From assembly GCF_047511655.1 (NCBI RefSeq), contig NC_133390.1, forward strand, positions 125,293,583 through 125,357,582: a stretch of 64,000 nucleotides of DNA, in the 5' to 3' direction. This document shows, piece after piece, positions 10,613 to 23,275 of this stretch. The notes beneath the pieces were generated by a model. It did no database searches and was not told the DNA's origin. It was given only the letters and a program-made list of their open reading frames with translations. Every line of letters begins with the position of its first letter. Position 1 is the first letter of the stretch. This DNA comes from Castor canadensis (lineage: Eukaryota; Chordata; Mammalia; Rodentia; Castoridae). Position numbers and translations under genes: made by a program.

Positions 10613-12459
10613 AAGTGAAGATTACTTTTATCCCAACCATCAGTTAAAAATCCAAAGTTTCACATTGAATGTATTATCTTTCACCATATTGTCATCTCTA
10701 AAGTATAAATTTAAGGATAAAATTATCTTGATTAACTTAGGCTTATTTTTACCGCTAGAGATAGAAAGACATTCAATTTCATGTAAACCTTGTATCTCCT
10801 ATTCCTAGAAGAAAGGATGAAGCATATCCTTTAGGGCCCCAGAATGTCCACTGCCACAGAAGACAAAGCAATATTTCTAAAGTGTACTGTTTATTTGCCT
10901 TACTAACATGTCCAGTCATATAAAACCATGAAAATACATAGCCCTGGGACTGATTGAACTCACAGACTCAATTGTATGAAACATATTGACAAGATGATCA
11001 CAGTCTAAGGAAGGTATTAGAGCAGTGACCAATAACTGCAATATAGTGTGACAAGTACTATGAACAACAGAAATGGGCTTGGAATTACATGGGGCTCATA
11101 TCCAAGTTCGGCCACATACTAGTTGTAAGGCCTCAGACAAATGTACACAATAACAAAATGTGTATGATAGCACTTCCTCATTCATGGTAAGTTTGGCTAC
11201 CATACAAAACCAACTAAAATTGTTTCAACAATAAGAATATCAATTATCTTGTGACCAGCGTTGACGAACTAAACCACCTCAACAGTTAGTGTATGGACAT
11301 AGTACGTAGTATAGGTAGGAACTCAATAGATGGTTATTACTCAAAAGATGGATATAATCAGGGAAGCCTTGCACAAGATGTGTAACTTTTAACACTAAAG
11401 ACAATGTGAAATTGCCTACCTGAGAAATGACAGGTCAGGAAGGAAGCCAGGGGTTGTGAGGATGGATAAGGAGGACAATTGAGGAAATGCTAAGTACTTG
11501 ATTTCTGGTTTGATACAGAGTACATAAGAATAATCTAGAAAGAGTTTAAGCTCTTTGTCTCAAAGTGAGCAACATCTATGAATGCTGTGCCATTTGTTAG
11601 AACAGAATGCAAAGGAACTGCCAGGGTTGCTTATGAAAGCAGTGGGGCCAGATCAGGAATGGAATGATGAGTGTGAGTTGTCTGCAGAAGATTCCAGTGC
11701 AGACATAAGTACATAGGTGGCAAACAATACTGCCACCATTGATTTAGTATGATGTCATTCATTCAGCCAATAAAGGTTTATTATACATTTACTGTGTGCT
11801 GGTGACTAAACTCAATCATTTAGATCATTCTCATATAATCTTTTCAATCTTGCTTTGGAATAGTTGCCCAATAATCACCAGCCATGGCTTTTGAGACTAT
11901 TCACAGGTACATCATTGATAGTTATGACATTCTTGGCAGCAAAGTTCTGAAATACAAAAGCCACACTGTGTATGTTAACTTATGTCTCTCTTTATAATTA
12001 GAATTAGTCCTGCATCCACACTGATTCTTTTTCCTGCTACACTCAGAATCTTACTCGAATGCTTGAAAATTTATTGAGTGCAATGCCAGATTCAAATACC
12101 TATAAAGAAAATCTTAATGTTGGTAATAAACCATACATATATAAATACATATACACATCCCCATTTATTTTATATATATACACACATGCATATACACGTA
12201 CAACTTAATATTGACCAGTGCTTTGCAAGTTATAGTTTTCATAGACATTGTATATTTTGTCATGTTGTCACAGATGATTTCTTAAACTTTTATTCGAAAT
12301 GTTTTAGATTCACATATAATTTTAATAAATAAGGCAGAGATGTCATGTACCCCCAAACCCAGTTTTCCAAAACTGGTAATGTTGCAAAACTCTAAAACTA
12401 TGTCACAAGACATTGACACTGATATAGTCAAGAGACCAACATCATTTTCACCATAAGTT
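10613..12459. other. Intergenic; weak MIR-like (11075-11200) and L2-like (11755-11850) traces
   Basis: Most of this stretch is unremarkable AT-rich sequence. The part with gggctcatatccaagttcgg and ccacatactagttgtaaggc resembles a MIR core. The attcagccaataaaggttta region resembles an antisense L2 end. Alternating TA/CA dinucleotides occupy 12130-12200. No gene is seen. Confidence 0.45.
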
Positions 12460-14205
12460 TTCTTCGTGTTGCCTCTTTACAGTCACACCCACTCCTTTCT
12501 GCCTTACCCCCAACCTTAACCTCTAAAGAACCATATGTTTTCTGGGTTTACATTTGTGTCATTTCTAGAGTGTTATATAAATAGAAGCATAAAGCATATA
12601 ACTTTTTGCCACCAGCTCTATTCACTCGGCATATTTCTTTAGATATTTATCCAAGCTGCTGCACACATAATTAGTTCATTTCTTTGCATTGCTATATATT
12701 ACTCCCATGGCATACATGTCTAGCAGTGCTTAACCATTCACTAGTTGAAGGGCACGTGTGTTATTTCCAGCTTGGGACTATTACAAATAAATCTGTAAAG
12801 ATTCTTGTCTTTTTATTTTGCATGAGCTCATAACTCCATTTTTCTGGGACAAATGCCCAGGAGTGAAATTCTTGGGTTGTATGTTATTCTCATGTTCAGT
12901 TGTTTAAGAAATTGCCAGACTGTTTTCTAGGACTCTGATGACATGACTATTACTATGTACTTTTATATCCTCACAGGTCCATGAGGAAGCTCTATTGGCT
13001 TTTCCTATTTGTTTAGCTTTATTAGTGGTTTTACATGGTATATACATAACTTATTATAGCCTACTGGTGCCATAAACTTATCAGTTTGAGTGAAATATAG
13101 AAACATCACCTCTCTTTTCATGTTTATCCTCCTCTGTTTATAATTGTCTTAAATATTACCTCTACATACATCAGACAGTGTTACACAATGAAACATAACT
13201 TAGACAACTCAAAAGAAGGAAATTGTATTATTTTTAATCATAATTTTACTCTTTTCTTTGTATTTTCTCACTTCTTAATTTCCAAAATTCTTTCTTAAAT
13301 CATTTCCTTTCTAAGAATTTTTTTTAAAATAGGTGCACAGGCAACAAATTCTTTTATTTGTACTTCATCTGAGAATGTCCTTATTTCCCCTTCTTTCCTG
13401 AAGTATAAGTTATTGAATTTAGTACTCTGGTTTTGTTTTCTGTTTTTTTTTTTCTTTCAGTGCCTGAAAATATTATGCCACTTCCTTCTCACCTCTATAG
13501 TTTCAGAAGAGAAATCCACTGTATTTCTGATTTTTTTCCTTCTGTAAATAAGGTATTTTCCTCTGGCTACTTCAAAACTTTTTCTTTGTTTCCCATTTTC
13601 AGAATTGTAATTATTACATGTCTTGACATCATCTTCTTTAGTTTGATCCTCTTCAGGTTTTTTCAGCTTCTCAACTCTACAGCTACGTGTCTTTTGACAA
13701 ATATGATGGTGGTAATCACTGATGGTTTCTCCAAGCACTTTCTTACCTGGCCTCTCTGCCTCCAGGGTGCTGATGACAGATATTACATGTGTTGATATCT
13801 TTCACAGATCCCCCAGCTCTGTTTTAATGTTTTGTTGTTTCTATTATCTTCTTGTTGTTCAGATTGGGTAACTTCTAGTATTCTATCATCTAACTCACTA
13901 ATTCTTTCCCCATTCTCTCCAGTCTGATGTTGACTCTCCACTGAACTTTTTGTTTCAGCTATTATGCTTATTTTATTTTGTTTGTTTTGCCTATTGATGC
14001 CAACAGGTTTCTGGCTTCTTCAGTTTTATGTCTGGGCTATATGAACCAAAAGAGAAACCACTGTCACATGAATTCCCTAGATTCAGAGGTCCCACCTTCA
14101 TCTCTCCACCTTCCCTAGTCTTATGTCAGTCGTATACATAATGTCTGAGGGTTTTCATCATACTTATCAGGAAGAATAAAGAAAAGTGTATTCCTGCCAT
14201 CTGCC
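12460..14205 (-). mobile_element. Old L1 fossil, antisense
   Basis: Positions 12540-12970 resemble the antisense of the ORF2 3' region and 3' part of old mammalian L1s (for example cccaggagtgaaattcttgg and ttgccagactgttttcta). Positions 13310-14070 resemble the antisense of an ORF1/5' region (for example tctcacctctatagtttcag and ttgttcagattgggtaactt). These may be one deleted copy or two fragments. The plus-strand open frame at 13433-13795 and the minus-strand frame at 13457-13738 are relics or chance. Confidence 0.6.
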
Positions 14206-16450
14206 ATTTTGCTGGAAATAGAAGTCTGGCATAATTATAATTTTGATTTTAAGCTTAAATTGAGCTCAGCTCTGTTGGGTGAGTTGTTTACCGTCACCTA
14301 GTATGGCCCTGGTGTGGTTCCCAGATATGTCATTCACTATAAATATTATTGGCTAGCTTTCTTTCTTTTTTAACCATAGACTACTTTGAGAATCAGATAA
14401 AGCTAGATTTACCTCATTTGAAAAACAGTCTTATATAAATTCAGTAAAACTTTGCACATAATTTGAGTAAATTCCATGAATTCATGAATTCTAGGTGAGG
14501 ATCTCCTATTTTAGAAAAAAGCATGCTGTAAACCTGTATGTAGGAAAGAGGGGAGCAACATTTGTAAGGACACAGCAGAGAGTCATGTCTGAGAGGTCAT
14601 TTGCTGGTTCCAGAGTGGATTTCAGTATCATGTGGCCCTGAATCCAGGCATGAAAAGACAATCCTGGAGGAAAATAAAGAATCCTAAAGGAGTAATTAGA
14701 CTAGAAGACACTCACCCTCTCATCCCCTCCCCAATCTAGACCCACTGTCCTCATCTGCCATCCCAGCTCCCTTCAGGACCACTCTTGAGCAGGCAGTCCC
14801 ACCTGTCTGCTCTATGTATGTGTATGAAGGTTTGCTTCCTAGTTAGCTACAGAAATGCCCCCATAGTACTCTGGCTCCAGAGTACTTCTGAGTACTTTTG
14901 GGCCTCTTCTGGAAAAGAAGCAAATGAGTGTTTAGACTTTGGGAATGGACCCAGGCATGCTAGCATTCCTGACTTGATGACAGAGATGAAAGCCTAACTT
15001 AAGAGTTAGAGACTCGTAGGCCAGAAGATAGGTTCCAAATATCTTGGAATATCATTTTTTCATCTGCAATGCAATAATCTCTGCCTAATCCCACCCCTTA
15101 CATCAATGATACATGAACATTAATCATCCTTAGGTCATGTGGTTTGCACTAAGAGTCAATCAACTCCTGTAAATAGGGACTTGTGAATTATTTTAGGTCT
15201 AACTGGAGATTGTACACATCATCCAGAAGTAAAATATAATGTAATGAATTGGTTTTTTTTTTGTAAGATTGTTATATAAAGGACTAAACATGAAAACCTT
15301 TCTAAGTACTATAGTAAAGCTATGGTACAGTGTGCTGTTCTTAGAAAAATCTCTTACCATGAAAGAAGTAAATATGTTTAATTGGAGCAGATGGCTGAGA
15401 TGAAAAACAAAAGTAGAGTAGTACAAGGTATCTACAAAACCAGTAAAATAAAACATCAAATGTTAAGTAAAAATACCCCAACATTTTAATTGTCTTTCAG
15501 AACACTTTTTCCTGTGTGGAGGCAAAATGATAAGGATAGATTTCAAAGGCAGCCTCTCTGAACGGCTTCTTGTGGACTACTGAGGATCTGATAGCCTATA
15601 GGTAAGAATGAATAAGAGTGGCAATTCTAAACAATAGCCATTGAGTTCATTGTCAACTTCAGGAAGGAGGCCACTCTGAAATGCCTGAAGGCCCATGTGG
15701 CACATGCTTTTGCAATAATTTTGCAAGTTAATAATTAATATCTTCTTGAGACTTGTGCAAGTGATTATGCAAGAACACAAATCACCCTGTGCATTCTTCA
15801 CCCCTGATACACTGAAGCAAAAATTTTTGTTACCAAGTATTATTTGCAGCTGTTCTTAGCAGTTAATCTAAACCTTTTACATTTAAAGAACTGCTGTGAG
15901 CAAATCAAAGTCAAGTTGTCATTGAGAAAGTTTTGGTTAAGTTTGGTAGATGGGAGAAATTACAAATGGATGAGAATTCAAGGTCCCCCCACATTCATGC
16001 AACCAGATAACATTTAAAAATGAAAGTGAGTCTCAGGTTGTGTCCTACCACATGTACCAAGGTTTATTAGCAAACCAACGTCACCCCTTCTGTAAACAGA
16101 GTGAAGACTCTGCTCTTGCTCATTTCACATACTGAGTACATTTACCAGGAAATGGTCACTCTAGGAAAATGTGAATGGTCTCTAGCAGCAGAATACAGTT
16201 AGATTGAGATTCATGTTCAAATATTTCAACAGTGGCTGAACACAGGATTGGGTATCTAGGGTTAAGTTTCCATTCCAGAGGACATAGATTTCATACCCCA
16301 ATTCATGGCAACCACAAGACTGCCTGTACAATCCTTAAGTCAATCCACCTATTTTAAGTATCAATCATTTCATCAAAGAAAATTCATCTTCCATTATGTC
16401 AATGAAAAAACCCTCTGGAATTGGAGGGAGATATGTGTGTCTGTATATAC
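14206..16450. other. Intergenic, nothing recognised
   Basis: I see no gene, RNA gene or confidently named repeat. Short frames at 14785-14997, 15199-15459 and 15577-15801 lack domains or conserved features. Confidence 0.55.
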
Positions 16451-16757
16451 ACACTTGGCTTTGAAATCGGGGCCTCGAGCTTGCTAATGCAGGTGCTCTA
16501 TTGCTTGAGCTAGACCCCAGCCCTTTTTGCTTCAGTTATTTTTCAGGTAGATTCTTGAAATTTTGCCAGCCTTGAATCATGATTCTCTTACCTTGCCTCC
16601 CACTTGGCTGGGAATGCATTTGAGCACCACCACACCCAGCCTGTTGGTTGAGATGGGGGTCTCACTAACTTTTGCTCAGGCTGATGTTGAACAGATATCC
16701 TCCTGATCTCTGCCTCCCCAGTAGCTGGGATTATATGTGAGCTCCCCTATACCCGGT
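16451..16757 (-). mobile_element. Composite B1/ID SINE(s), antisense
   Basis: An ID-like antisense part (gcttgagctagaccccagcc) is followed by two B1-like antisense segments, the second carrying gatatcctcctgatctctgc and gtagctgggattatatgtga. The length of about 300 nt suggests a dimer or two adjacent insertions. Confidence 0.7.
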
Positions 16758-17734
16758 TGAGTTGATTAAAGATAAAAATGTTGTGGCAGAAGCTGTGTAA
16801 GGGTGGGGACTTTTGATAAGGGCTTTCCAAGGCTGCCACTATGTTTGAAAGATGTATCTTTCCTTAGGGTACAAAATTTTTACCAAAAAATCTCACATAT
16901 CCATTGAACCTAGTTAGTTTACATACATTTCACATGCTGTAACATATATAATAATTTGAATTTGAGGTGCACATTAAATACAGCTCTTAACATCATTTAA
17001 TATCATTTAAATAAATCCACCTTGAGGGACATTTTTAAGTCAATGAAACTGTATTATTAAGTGACCCTGTACTTTTATGAAATTAACAATTAATATTGTT
17101 TGTTGTAATTAAAGCAATACCTTACGTTTGATTAAATGTTTAACTTCCAAGATTTGTGATATAGTTGACTAATAGCTACCCATTAAATGGAAGGTTTATG
17201 ACACTTAGAAAATAATGTTCAAAGGAGAACAAAGTCCAGCATTCCCAAGGAAACAAGTATTGGGTTACACAAAAATATTTAAAACTGTTTTGTTGTAATT
17301 TTCCTTCTTTAAAAAGTTAAGAACTAGAGATGAATGTGTTGACTTCATGAAACTGATTAATGTAACCTTTGAAGATACGAATTCTTTTTCTGGAAGCAAA
17401 TCTGTACCATTCTCACTTTTATCAAGCACATTTCAGTATTTTAAGAGGAAGTTCATAGTAGTGTTTAAATTCCAGGACAAGCATTACCAACCACATTCTG
17501 CAGCCAGACATTCTGGGCAAAGCAGGTTTTATTCCCCTAATCCACAATCTTCAGATGCCCTGAATGTGAATGCCACAGGGTGTAGCATTTATTCATTGAG
17601 TCATCCTTTATTGGCATTTATTCAGCAATAAAAATGGATCAGGCACAAGAAACCAAAGATGGGAAAGATATTCCCTGCCTCCAGAATATCACCAATGAAT
17701 GGGGGATGTGACTTCTGTGATGACAGCAGGTGAT
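16758..17734. other. Intergenic, nothing recognised
   Basis: AT-rich sequence. The open frame 17347-17631 has no recognisable domain. No repeat family is assigned. Confidence 0.5.
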
Positions 17735-17965
17735 ACAGTGGCCTACACTTGGGCCCAGCAGCCTGTCTTGTTAAACCAAAATCTGGCCCTCTACCATTAC
17801 TCAGCCTCTCTGTGATTAAGTTTCTCCACCTATAAAATGTGTGATAATACTACTATCTTGAAGGAGTGCTGTGAGGACAAAGACATTTATTCAAGAATAC
17901 TGAGAATGGTTGTGATACACAGTAATAAACGTGCTGACCAATAGTTGAGGGCTGTAATTATTATT
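17735..17965 (+). mobile_element. MIR SINE fossil
   Basis: Contains the MIR core and tail pattern: agcctctctgtgattaagtt, ctccacctataaaatgtgtg, gctgtgaggacaaag, then a copy of the ...taataaa..gct...ttattatta end. Confidence 0.7.
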
Positions 17966-18736
17966 ATCAGCTATGGCTTACTTTGGGAGCTCCCTTCTGC
18001 AAAAACTCCCTGTCACCCATGTGAATGCAGATACCAGTTCCAGCCACCTGAGCTCCTTATTTCTTCCCCTATTAAGAGGTCTATTGACTTCCCTCCATTC
18101 CCACAACAAAGTACACTTTGGTTCAGACTTTTCTATTTCACACTTGTTTTCCAATGTACTCTTAGGCCCTCAGCTGTATCTCCCATACTTTCTAATTTTT
18201 GACTTGAAAATCTTACATGATTATCTCAAATCATTTCCTTCTCCTGATCAAAATCTCCTCTAGTGACTTTTCACCCTCTTCATTCAGACATGAAAAGTAG
18301 GGCCTCTCAGAGCCCAAGGTATCCTGAGCTATTCTTGGGTATTAAGATTCCTTCAATGTGCCCAAACTGAATGAGTAAAGGTTAAAATAAGATGACAGAC
18401 TTTTGTTCATTTATATATTCCCAATGTGAAGCACGATGAACACATACAAATGCGAACTATATACAATTGTGAAATTCATAAGGTAAATGGAGAAACCATT
18501 CTGTTCTTAGTTCATAGTTGATGAGATTGCACAAGTTGTTTGTTAGATTTGGAAATTGTCGTTATGTTTGAAATGAAGACACAAAAGCAGGTATGCTCCC
18601 CAGGAGGAGATAGAGAAGGGTCAGAGGGCAGAATTGGTATGTATGGGCATTGGGCCAATAAGCAGAGGAAAACAAACCTGTAAAGATGTTGAGAAAGAGC
18701 AACTGGACAGCAGACAGGAAGTGGGTAGAGTTGTCT
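17966..18736. other. Intergenic; possible very old CR1/L3- or L2-like stretch at 18040-18330
   Basis: The segment with tcctgatcaaaatctcctct and agtgacttttcacc vaguely resembles ancient LINE sequence, but the match is weak. The minus-strand frames around 18512-18763 are not recognised. Confidence 0.35.
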
Positions 18737-19272
18737 GTTAGGACTTCCATAACAGAATGCCACAGACTAGGCCTCTTAAACTACAGAGACTTATTTTCTC
18801 ACAGATCTCAAACCTGGAAGTCCAAGTTCAAAGTGTCAGTTTCCTTGCAGGGCTGCCTCCTACCTGTGTCTTCACAGGCATTTTTTTCCCCCCTGTAGTC
18901 CTGGAGCTTGAATATAGGACCTACCTTGAGCCACTCGACCAGCTTTCTTGTGATGGTGTTTTTTGAGATAGGGTCTCTTGAACTATTTGCCTGGGCTGGT
19001 TTTGAACCATGATCCTCCTGATCTCTGCCTTCTGAGTAGCTAGAATTGTAGGCATGAGCCACCAGCATAAGGCTACATGGCCTTTTATCTGTGTGCAAGT
19101 ATTCCTGGTGTCTTTTTCTCATTTTATGAGGACATCAGTCACAATGGATTAAGAACCTATACTTAAGGCCTTATTTAACCTTAATTCCACCTATAAAGAC
19201 CCAAATCACCAGTCACATTGAAGATTAGGACTTAACCTAGGAATCTGGGGGGACACAATAAAATCCTTAACA
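18737..19272 (-). mobile_element. MLT1-type MaLR LTR, split by a SINE
   Basis: In antisense, the left end reads ggacttccataacagaatgc then cacagactaggcctcttaaa, and the right end reads ggacacaataaaatccttaa. These are the ends of an MLT1-like LTR. The body, including ttatgaggacatcagtcaca, resumes after a SINE inserted at about 18881-19068. Confidence 0.8.
18881..19068 (-). mobile_element. B1+ID composite SINE inserted in the MLT1 LTR
   Basis: In antisense: a T run, then an ID-like part (gagcttgaatataggaccta ... gagccactcgaccagc), then a B1-like part (tttttgagatagggtctctt ... gtaggcatgagccaccagca). The order B1 head then ID-like tail matches B1-dID-type composite SINEs of squirrel-related rodents and beaver, as I recall. 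Confidence 0.8.
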
Positions 19273-20074
19273 TGAGGATCCAGTAGCAACACAGAAGTCA
19301 AAGGAAGAGAGAATCCCAAGGGAACAAGGTGGACAAGCTACTTCGTAAGGTGATAGAGAGGTCAGATGAGCCCATTAAAGACTAGGTATGAACTGAGCAA
19401 AAGAACTTTCCAATGGAGAGTTGACTGCTATGGGCCAATCAATAAGGGAGGTGAGGAAGTAGCAAGAACAAAGGTCAACTTTGATCATTCCAGACAACTG
19501 CAAAATGCTGTAGTTATTGGGCAGTGTGAGGGAGGAAAGACATTCCCCCAGCCCTGTGAGTATGTAATAACTGAGTCTCTTAAGTAACAGGCAAATTAGT
19601 GAGAGAAAGGAATTCAAACTTACATGCATGAGGGCATCACAGGAAAGAACATGCATATGCAAAACTGCAGGGAGATTACACAAGAGCTCAGATACCTCCA
19701 CAGAGGCACTGGAGAAAGAGGGTAGAGGCTATGGGCACGAGGAGGGCTGGGAATAAATAACTTGGTGGGAAATGAGTGAGCCCCGAGGAGAACAGGATGT
19801 AGTTTGTGACAGTGTTTGGTATGGTATCCACTTCTAATCTCTTCTGTGATAGTTATGCTTCTCTAGCAGACAAATTGTCAAGGAGAGGACTGATGACCAT
19901 CGAGTTCCTTCAGAAGGATCTGTCTTTGGGCAGATGAGAGCAATTCAGCAAAGCCCTTCCCTGCATCTCTGTGCCTGAGTACCTCCAGTCCAGGGATCAG
20001 TGCACAAGCTGCCATGTTTTAGGGTGCCGTTTCCTGACCTCGTTTACAGGTCATGATCAACCAGTTTATCAACT
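19273..20074. other. Intergenic, nothing recognised
   Basis: No gene or named repeat. The open frames at 19366-19587 (plus) and 19375-19701 (minus) overlap each other and lack family signatures. Confidence 0.5.
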
Positions 20075-20245
20075 ACTTCCAGAGTGCAGGCTCTGGAGCC
20101 AGACCGGCCTGAGGGCAAACCTGGGCTCTGTCTCTTGGGCTATGTGACCTTTGCCAAATACTTAATCTCCCTAATCCTCAAATTCTTCATCTGTAAGGGA
20201 AAGATTAGTACTGCAAGGACACGCTCCAAAATGTTAACAATGATT
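20075..20245 (+). mobile_element. MIR SINE fossil
   Basis: A good MIR match from its tRNA-like head: gcaggctctggagccagacc, then tgggctctgtctcttgggct, atgtgacctttgccaaatac and ttcttcatctgtaagggaaa. The open frame that crosses it is incidental. Confidence 0.85.
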
Positions 20246-20249
20246 ATCT

Positions 20250-20468
20250 TTTTTTTTTTTTTTTTTTTTGCAGTACTCAGGGCCTCATGCTTGCTAGGCA
20301 AGCACTCTACTACTTCCCATGCTTCTCAGACCTTTTTACTTTTAGTTTTTTTTTTTTTTTTATCAGATAGAGTCTCACTTTTTGCCTGAATTGGCCTGAA
20401 ATTGTGATCCTTCTGTCTGTGCCTCCCTAGTAGCTGGGATTACAACTGTGAGCTTCTGTATTCAGCTG
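20250..20468 (-). mobile_element. B1+ID composite SINE, antisense
   Basis: A T(21+) run is followed by an ID-like part (cagtactcagggcctcatgc, ttgctaggcaagcactctac), a second T run, and a B1-like part (gatagagtctcactttttgc ... gtagctgggattacaactgt). Confidence 0.85.
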
Positions 20469-20637
20469 ACAGTGATTATCTTTGGCTAGCAGGGTTAAGG
20501 ATCCTTTTAAATTTTGTCTTTGGTTTATCTGTACTTCATATATTTTTTCTACCCTCAGAAAGCTCAGGAGAGCAGGATTCTGCCACATTGGAGTGAGAAA
20601 GGAAGGCTGTAAACTACCACACTGATTCAGTGAAGTT

Positions 20638-20686
20638 GTTTGTGTGTGTTTGGGCGTGTGTGTGTGTATGTGTGTGTGTGTGTACA
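20638..20686. repeat. (TG)n microsatellite
   Basis: An interrupted TG dinucleotide tract. Confidence 0.95.
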
Positions 20687-22794
20687 GAGTTTGTAAAATT
20701 AGAAAAAGATGGTCAAGTTGCTTAATTTTGGTTCAAGTTGATTTTGTTTTTCAACTTGGTAAGCTGAAAACTTACTTGGTAAGTCTTAAAACTCTAAGTT
20801 ACGCTTTTATATTTTGTTCCCATTTGCAAATGGCCTAACTTATGCATGTGTTTATCAAATGCCTATTTGAATACACAGAAAATTATAGTCAACCAAATAT
20901 GCAATGTCTCCATTAAGGGTATCACTTCCCTTTCAGTGAAAATTTATTTTAAATTTAAAATAAATGTTGACCAAATTTTCAGTGCTTTAACTGCATGAGT
21001 ATATATCTCTGATTCTTTATGGTTTCTAACAGAATAGTTTGCACTTGGCAATGCTGAATTCAAACTCTCTTCAATTTCACAGGTGACTAAGGATTAAATC
21101 AGAAATGTTAAAACTAAGCAACATTAAAAATCCATGTTAGTGGTAGCTGATGAAAAAATATCAGTTAAATATTCTGCTGTGGAATCCAGTGCCTCAAACT
21201 TAGCCTCACACAGGAAGCATGTCTTTGTGATAACTACAGTCTTTGGAATTGTTTGGTCCTTTAATTGCCTGAGTGTTAGGGAGGGAAAAACTGTATCTAA
21301 CTTGTCTAGAGGAACTTTGGCAAATTTAGGGGTAAAAGAAAGAAAGAAACCCACACACTTCTCCATTCTTAGGAAAAGGAAGTAGTGTTGACATCACATC
21401 ATCCTCTGATGCAATCTAATCTCTTTAGATCTCTAAGTTTTGGGTAACAAAATGTCTTCTTTCTCCAGAGCTCTGAAGTACAATTGAATACAATTTTCTT
21501 CTGAATCTTTATTAGCTCATCTGTTCATTTATTCAGCACATGCTAAACATCTGTGAAGTGTCTGGAGCTGGGAATACAATCAAAAGTCAAGGGAATGAAA
21601 GAGTGTCTGCCCTCTAGAAGTCCAGGAGTCTGAGTCAATCAGCACCAAGGAAGGAAGGCCAGATGGGGAGGCTCTGTGCATGAGGCACACAGAGTCCTGT
21701 CCAGGGATGCAGAAAAGGATCTGAGCAGGTGTGGTGCCACCAAATGAAAGGCGGGAGGAGAACCAGGGCTCACAGGCATGTGTGAGGATTTGGCTTCTAT
21801 CTTCTCTTTCTCCCTCTAGCAATGGGAAGTCAATAAATGAATTTCATAATCAGAGGTGCAGCAGGGTTTGCATTTTGAAAACCTGACTTCAGCTCTGGCT
21901 TACGAAACAGAGTGAAAGGACCTGGAATGGCCCTGACTGAGGGTGAGTGATTGGGAGACAAGCACCAAATAGATGTCAGTGCCATGGGCAGGGCTTTGAG
22001 GAGGAGATGGGGAGAAGTGGAGATTTTTAACTTGCTTTTCCTCAAAGTGGCTGCAGCTTTGGCAAGGTTGTTGGTGTGTGCAAAGGTGGCCAGCCCTCCC
22101 AATGTGCTTATACTTCCTGCATCCTTAAGTCTGAGTGGCCTTTTCTTAAAGAAACACCCAGAAGCAGACTTTGGTGCTACTTGGAAAAAGACTTAGAGTT
22201 CCAAGATCAAGCAAATGAAGTCTTAGGCTGCCAGGAAGATTTGAGGAGCTGGGTTGGGGAAGGGTTGTTTGCCTTTATTCTCTGTCCATCTGTCATAACT
22301 ATCTTTCCCTCAGTGCTAGAAGCCCTACCACCAGAGGGCTATATAACATCTGTATCTTTGAGAGCTGGACATAGGTTGATCATGTAATTCCCTCTCCAAT
22401 CAGGACACCCCTAAGAGAGAAAGGAGGTTCTAATAACAGCTGAACTGCAAAACAGATGTAAAATAGGACTGTCTTGGGCAAATTTGGTTGCCCCAGCAAG
22501 AAGGGAAATTTGAAAGTTTATGGCGTCCTCTTCCCACTGCTACCTTTTTACTTAGAGGCTAATATTCTTTTCCTCACCTGCATCATTGGACTGCAAGCCA
22601 GGGCATTTAGCTTTCAAAGCACTTTTATTTTTATAATTTCTGTCATGCAGAATGCATACTGAAAATAACGTTCCCCATTATTGCTGCTCTGTAATGGCTG
22701 TTTGTTTTTTACCATTACCTAGTAATGGTAAAAAGGCAGTTGAACAGGCAGGGGCAGTTCATATGGGGGCACTACCACGTGTCCATGAGAAATG
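20687..22794. other. Intergenic; L2-like fossil at about 21500-21640
   Basis: Mostly unassigned. The segment tgttcatttattcagcacat through ctggagctgggaatacaatc and ctgccctctagaagtccagg resembles the antisense of an L2 3' end. Overlapping short frames on both strands (21124-22662) show no domain and are treated as chance. Confidence 0.5.
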
Positions 22795-23005
22795 CAGAAA
22801 GGTAGGCCTGGCCTGGTGGAACAGGCCTGTCATTCCAGGAGGGAGGAGGATGCAGGTCCAGGCTGTCTGGATCAAAGGGCTGGCATTATATGAAAAATAG
22901 CTAAAGCAAAGAAGGGCTGGGAACGTGGCTCAAAGGGTAGAGTGCCTGCCCAACTGGCACAAGGCCCTGAGTTCAAATTCAAATGCTGCCAATCAAACAA
23001 ACCAA
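22795..23005 (+). mobile_element. B1+ID composite SINE
   Basis: A degraded B1-like part (cctggcctggtggaacaggc ... ggaggatgcaggtccaggct) is followed by an ID-like part (gggctgggaacgtggctcaa, agggtagagtgcctgccc, ggccctgagttcaaattc) and an A-rich tail. Confidence 0.8.
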
Positions 23006-23035
23006 AAACAACACCCACTCAAAAAATATGCACAA

Positions 23036-23136
23036 TCCCAACCTATCCTTTTGGACCTATTGAATTAGACTCTGCATTTTAACAAGATTCCCTGGGGATT
23101 CATACACACATTAAAGTTGGAGAAAACCTCTGCACT
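23036..23136 (+). mobile_element. MER5A-like hAT DNA transposon fragment
   Basis: The sequence ttgaattagactctgcattt, taacaagattccctggggat and cacattaaagttggagaaaa corresponds to one end of MER5-type elements. Confidence 0.65.
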
Positions 23137-23161
23137 TCAACCAACAGTAAGAAAAATACTT

Positions 23162-23275
23162 GAAGGCTGGAGGCATGGCTCAGGTGATAGGGTGCCTGTC
23201 TAGCAAGTGCAAAACCCTGAGTTCAAACCTTTGCACTGGAAAAGAAAAGGGAAGGAAGAAAGGAAGAAAAAACAT
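23162..23275 (+). mobile_element. ID-like tRNA-derived SINE
   Basis: The sequence ggctggaggcatggctcagg, tgatagggtgcctgtctagc and ccctgagttcaaacctttgc shows A-box- and B-box-like tRNA-derived promoter sequence, followed by a gaagg/A-rich tail. Confidence 0.85.

Noticed and set aside
9483-10808. Plus-strand frames of 150-260 codons
   Set aside because: They lie antisense to the L1 5'UTR and are explained by its GC-rich tandem repeats. No known domain is present, and one runs past the element boundary.
13433-13795. 120-codon frame that could have been a small gene
   Set aside because: The interval reads as an antisense old L1 segment, so the frame is incidental.
22900-23260. tRNA-like sequence that could be a tRNA gene
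   Set aside because: It carries A/B-box-like text but no cloverleaf, and ends in an A-rich tail; it is an ID-type SINE.
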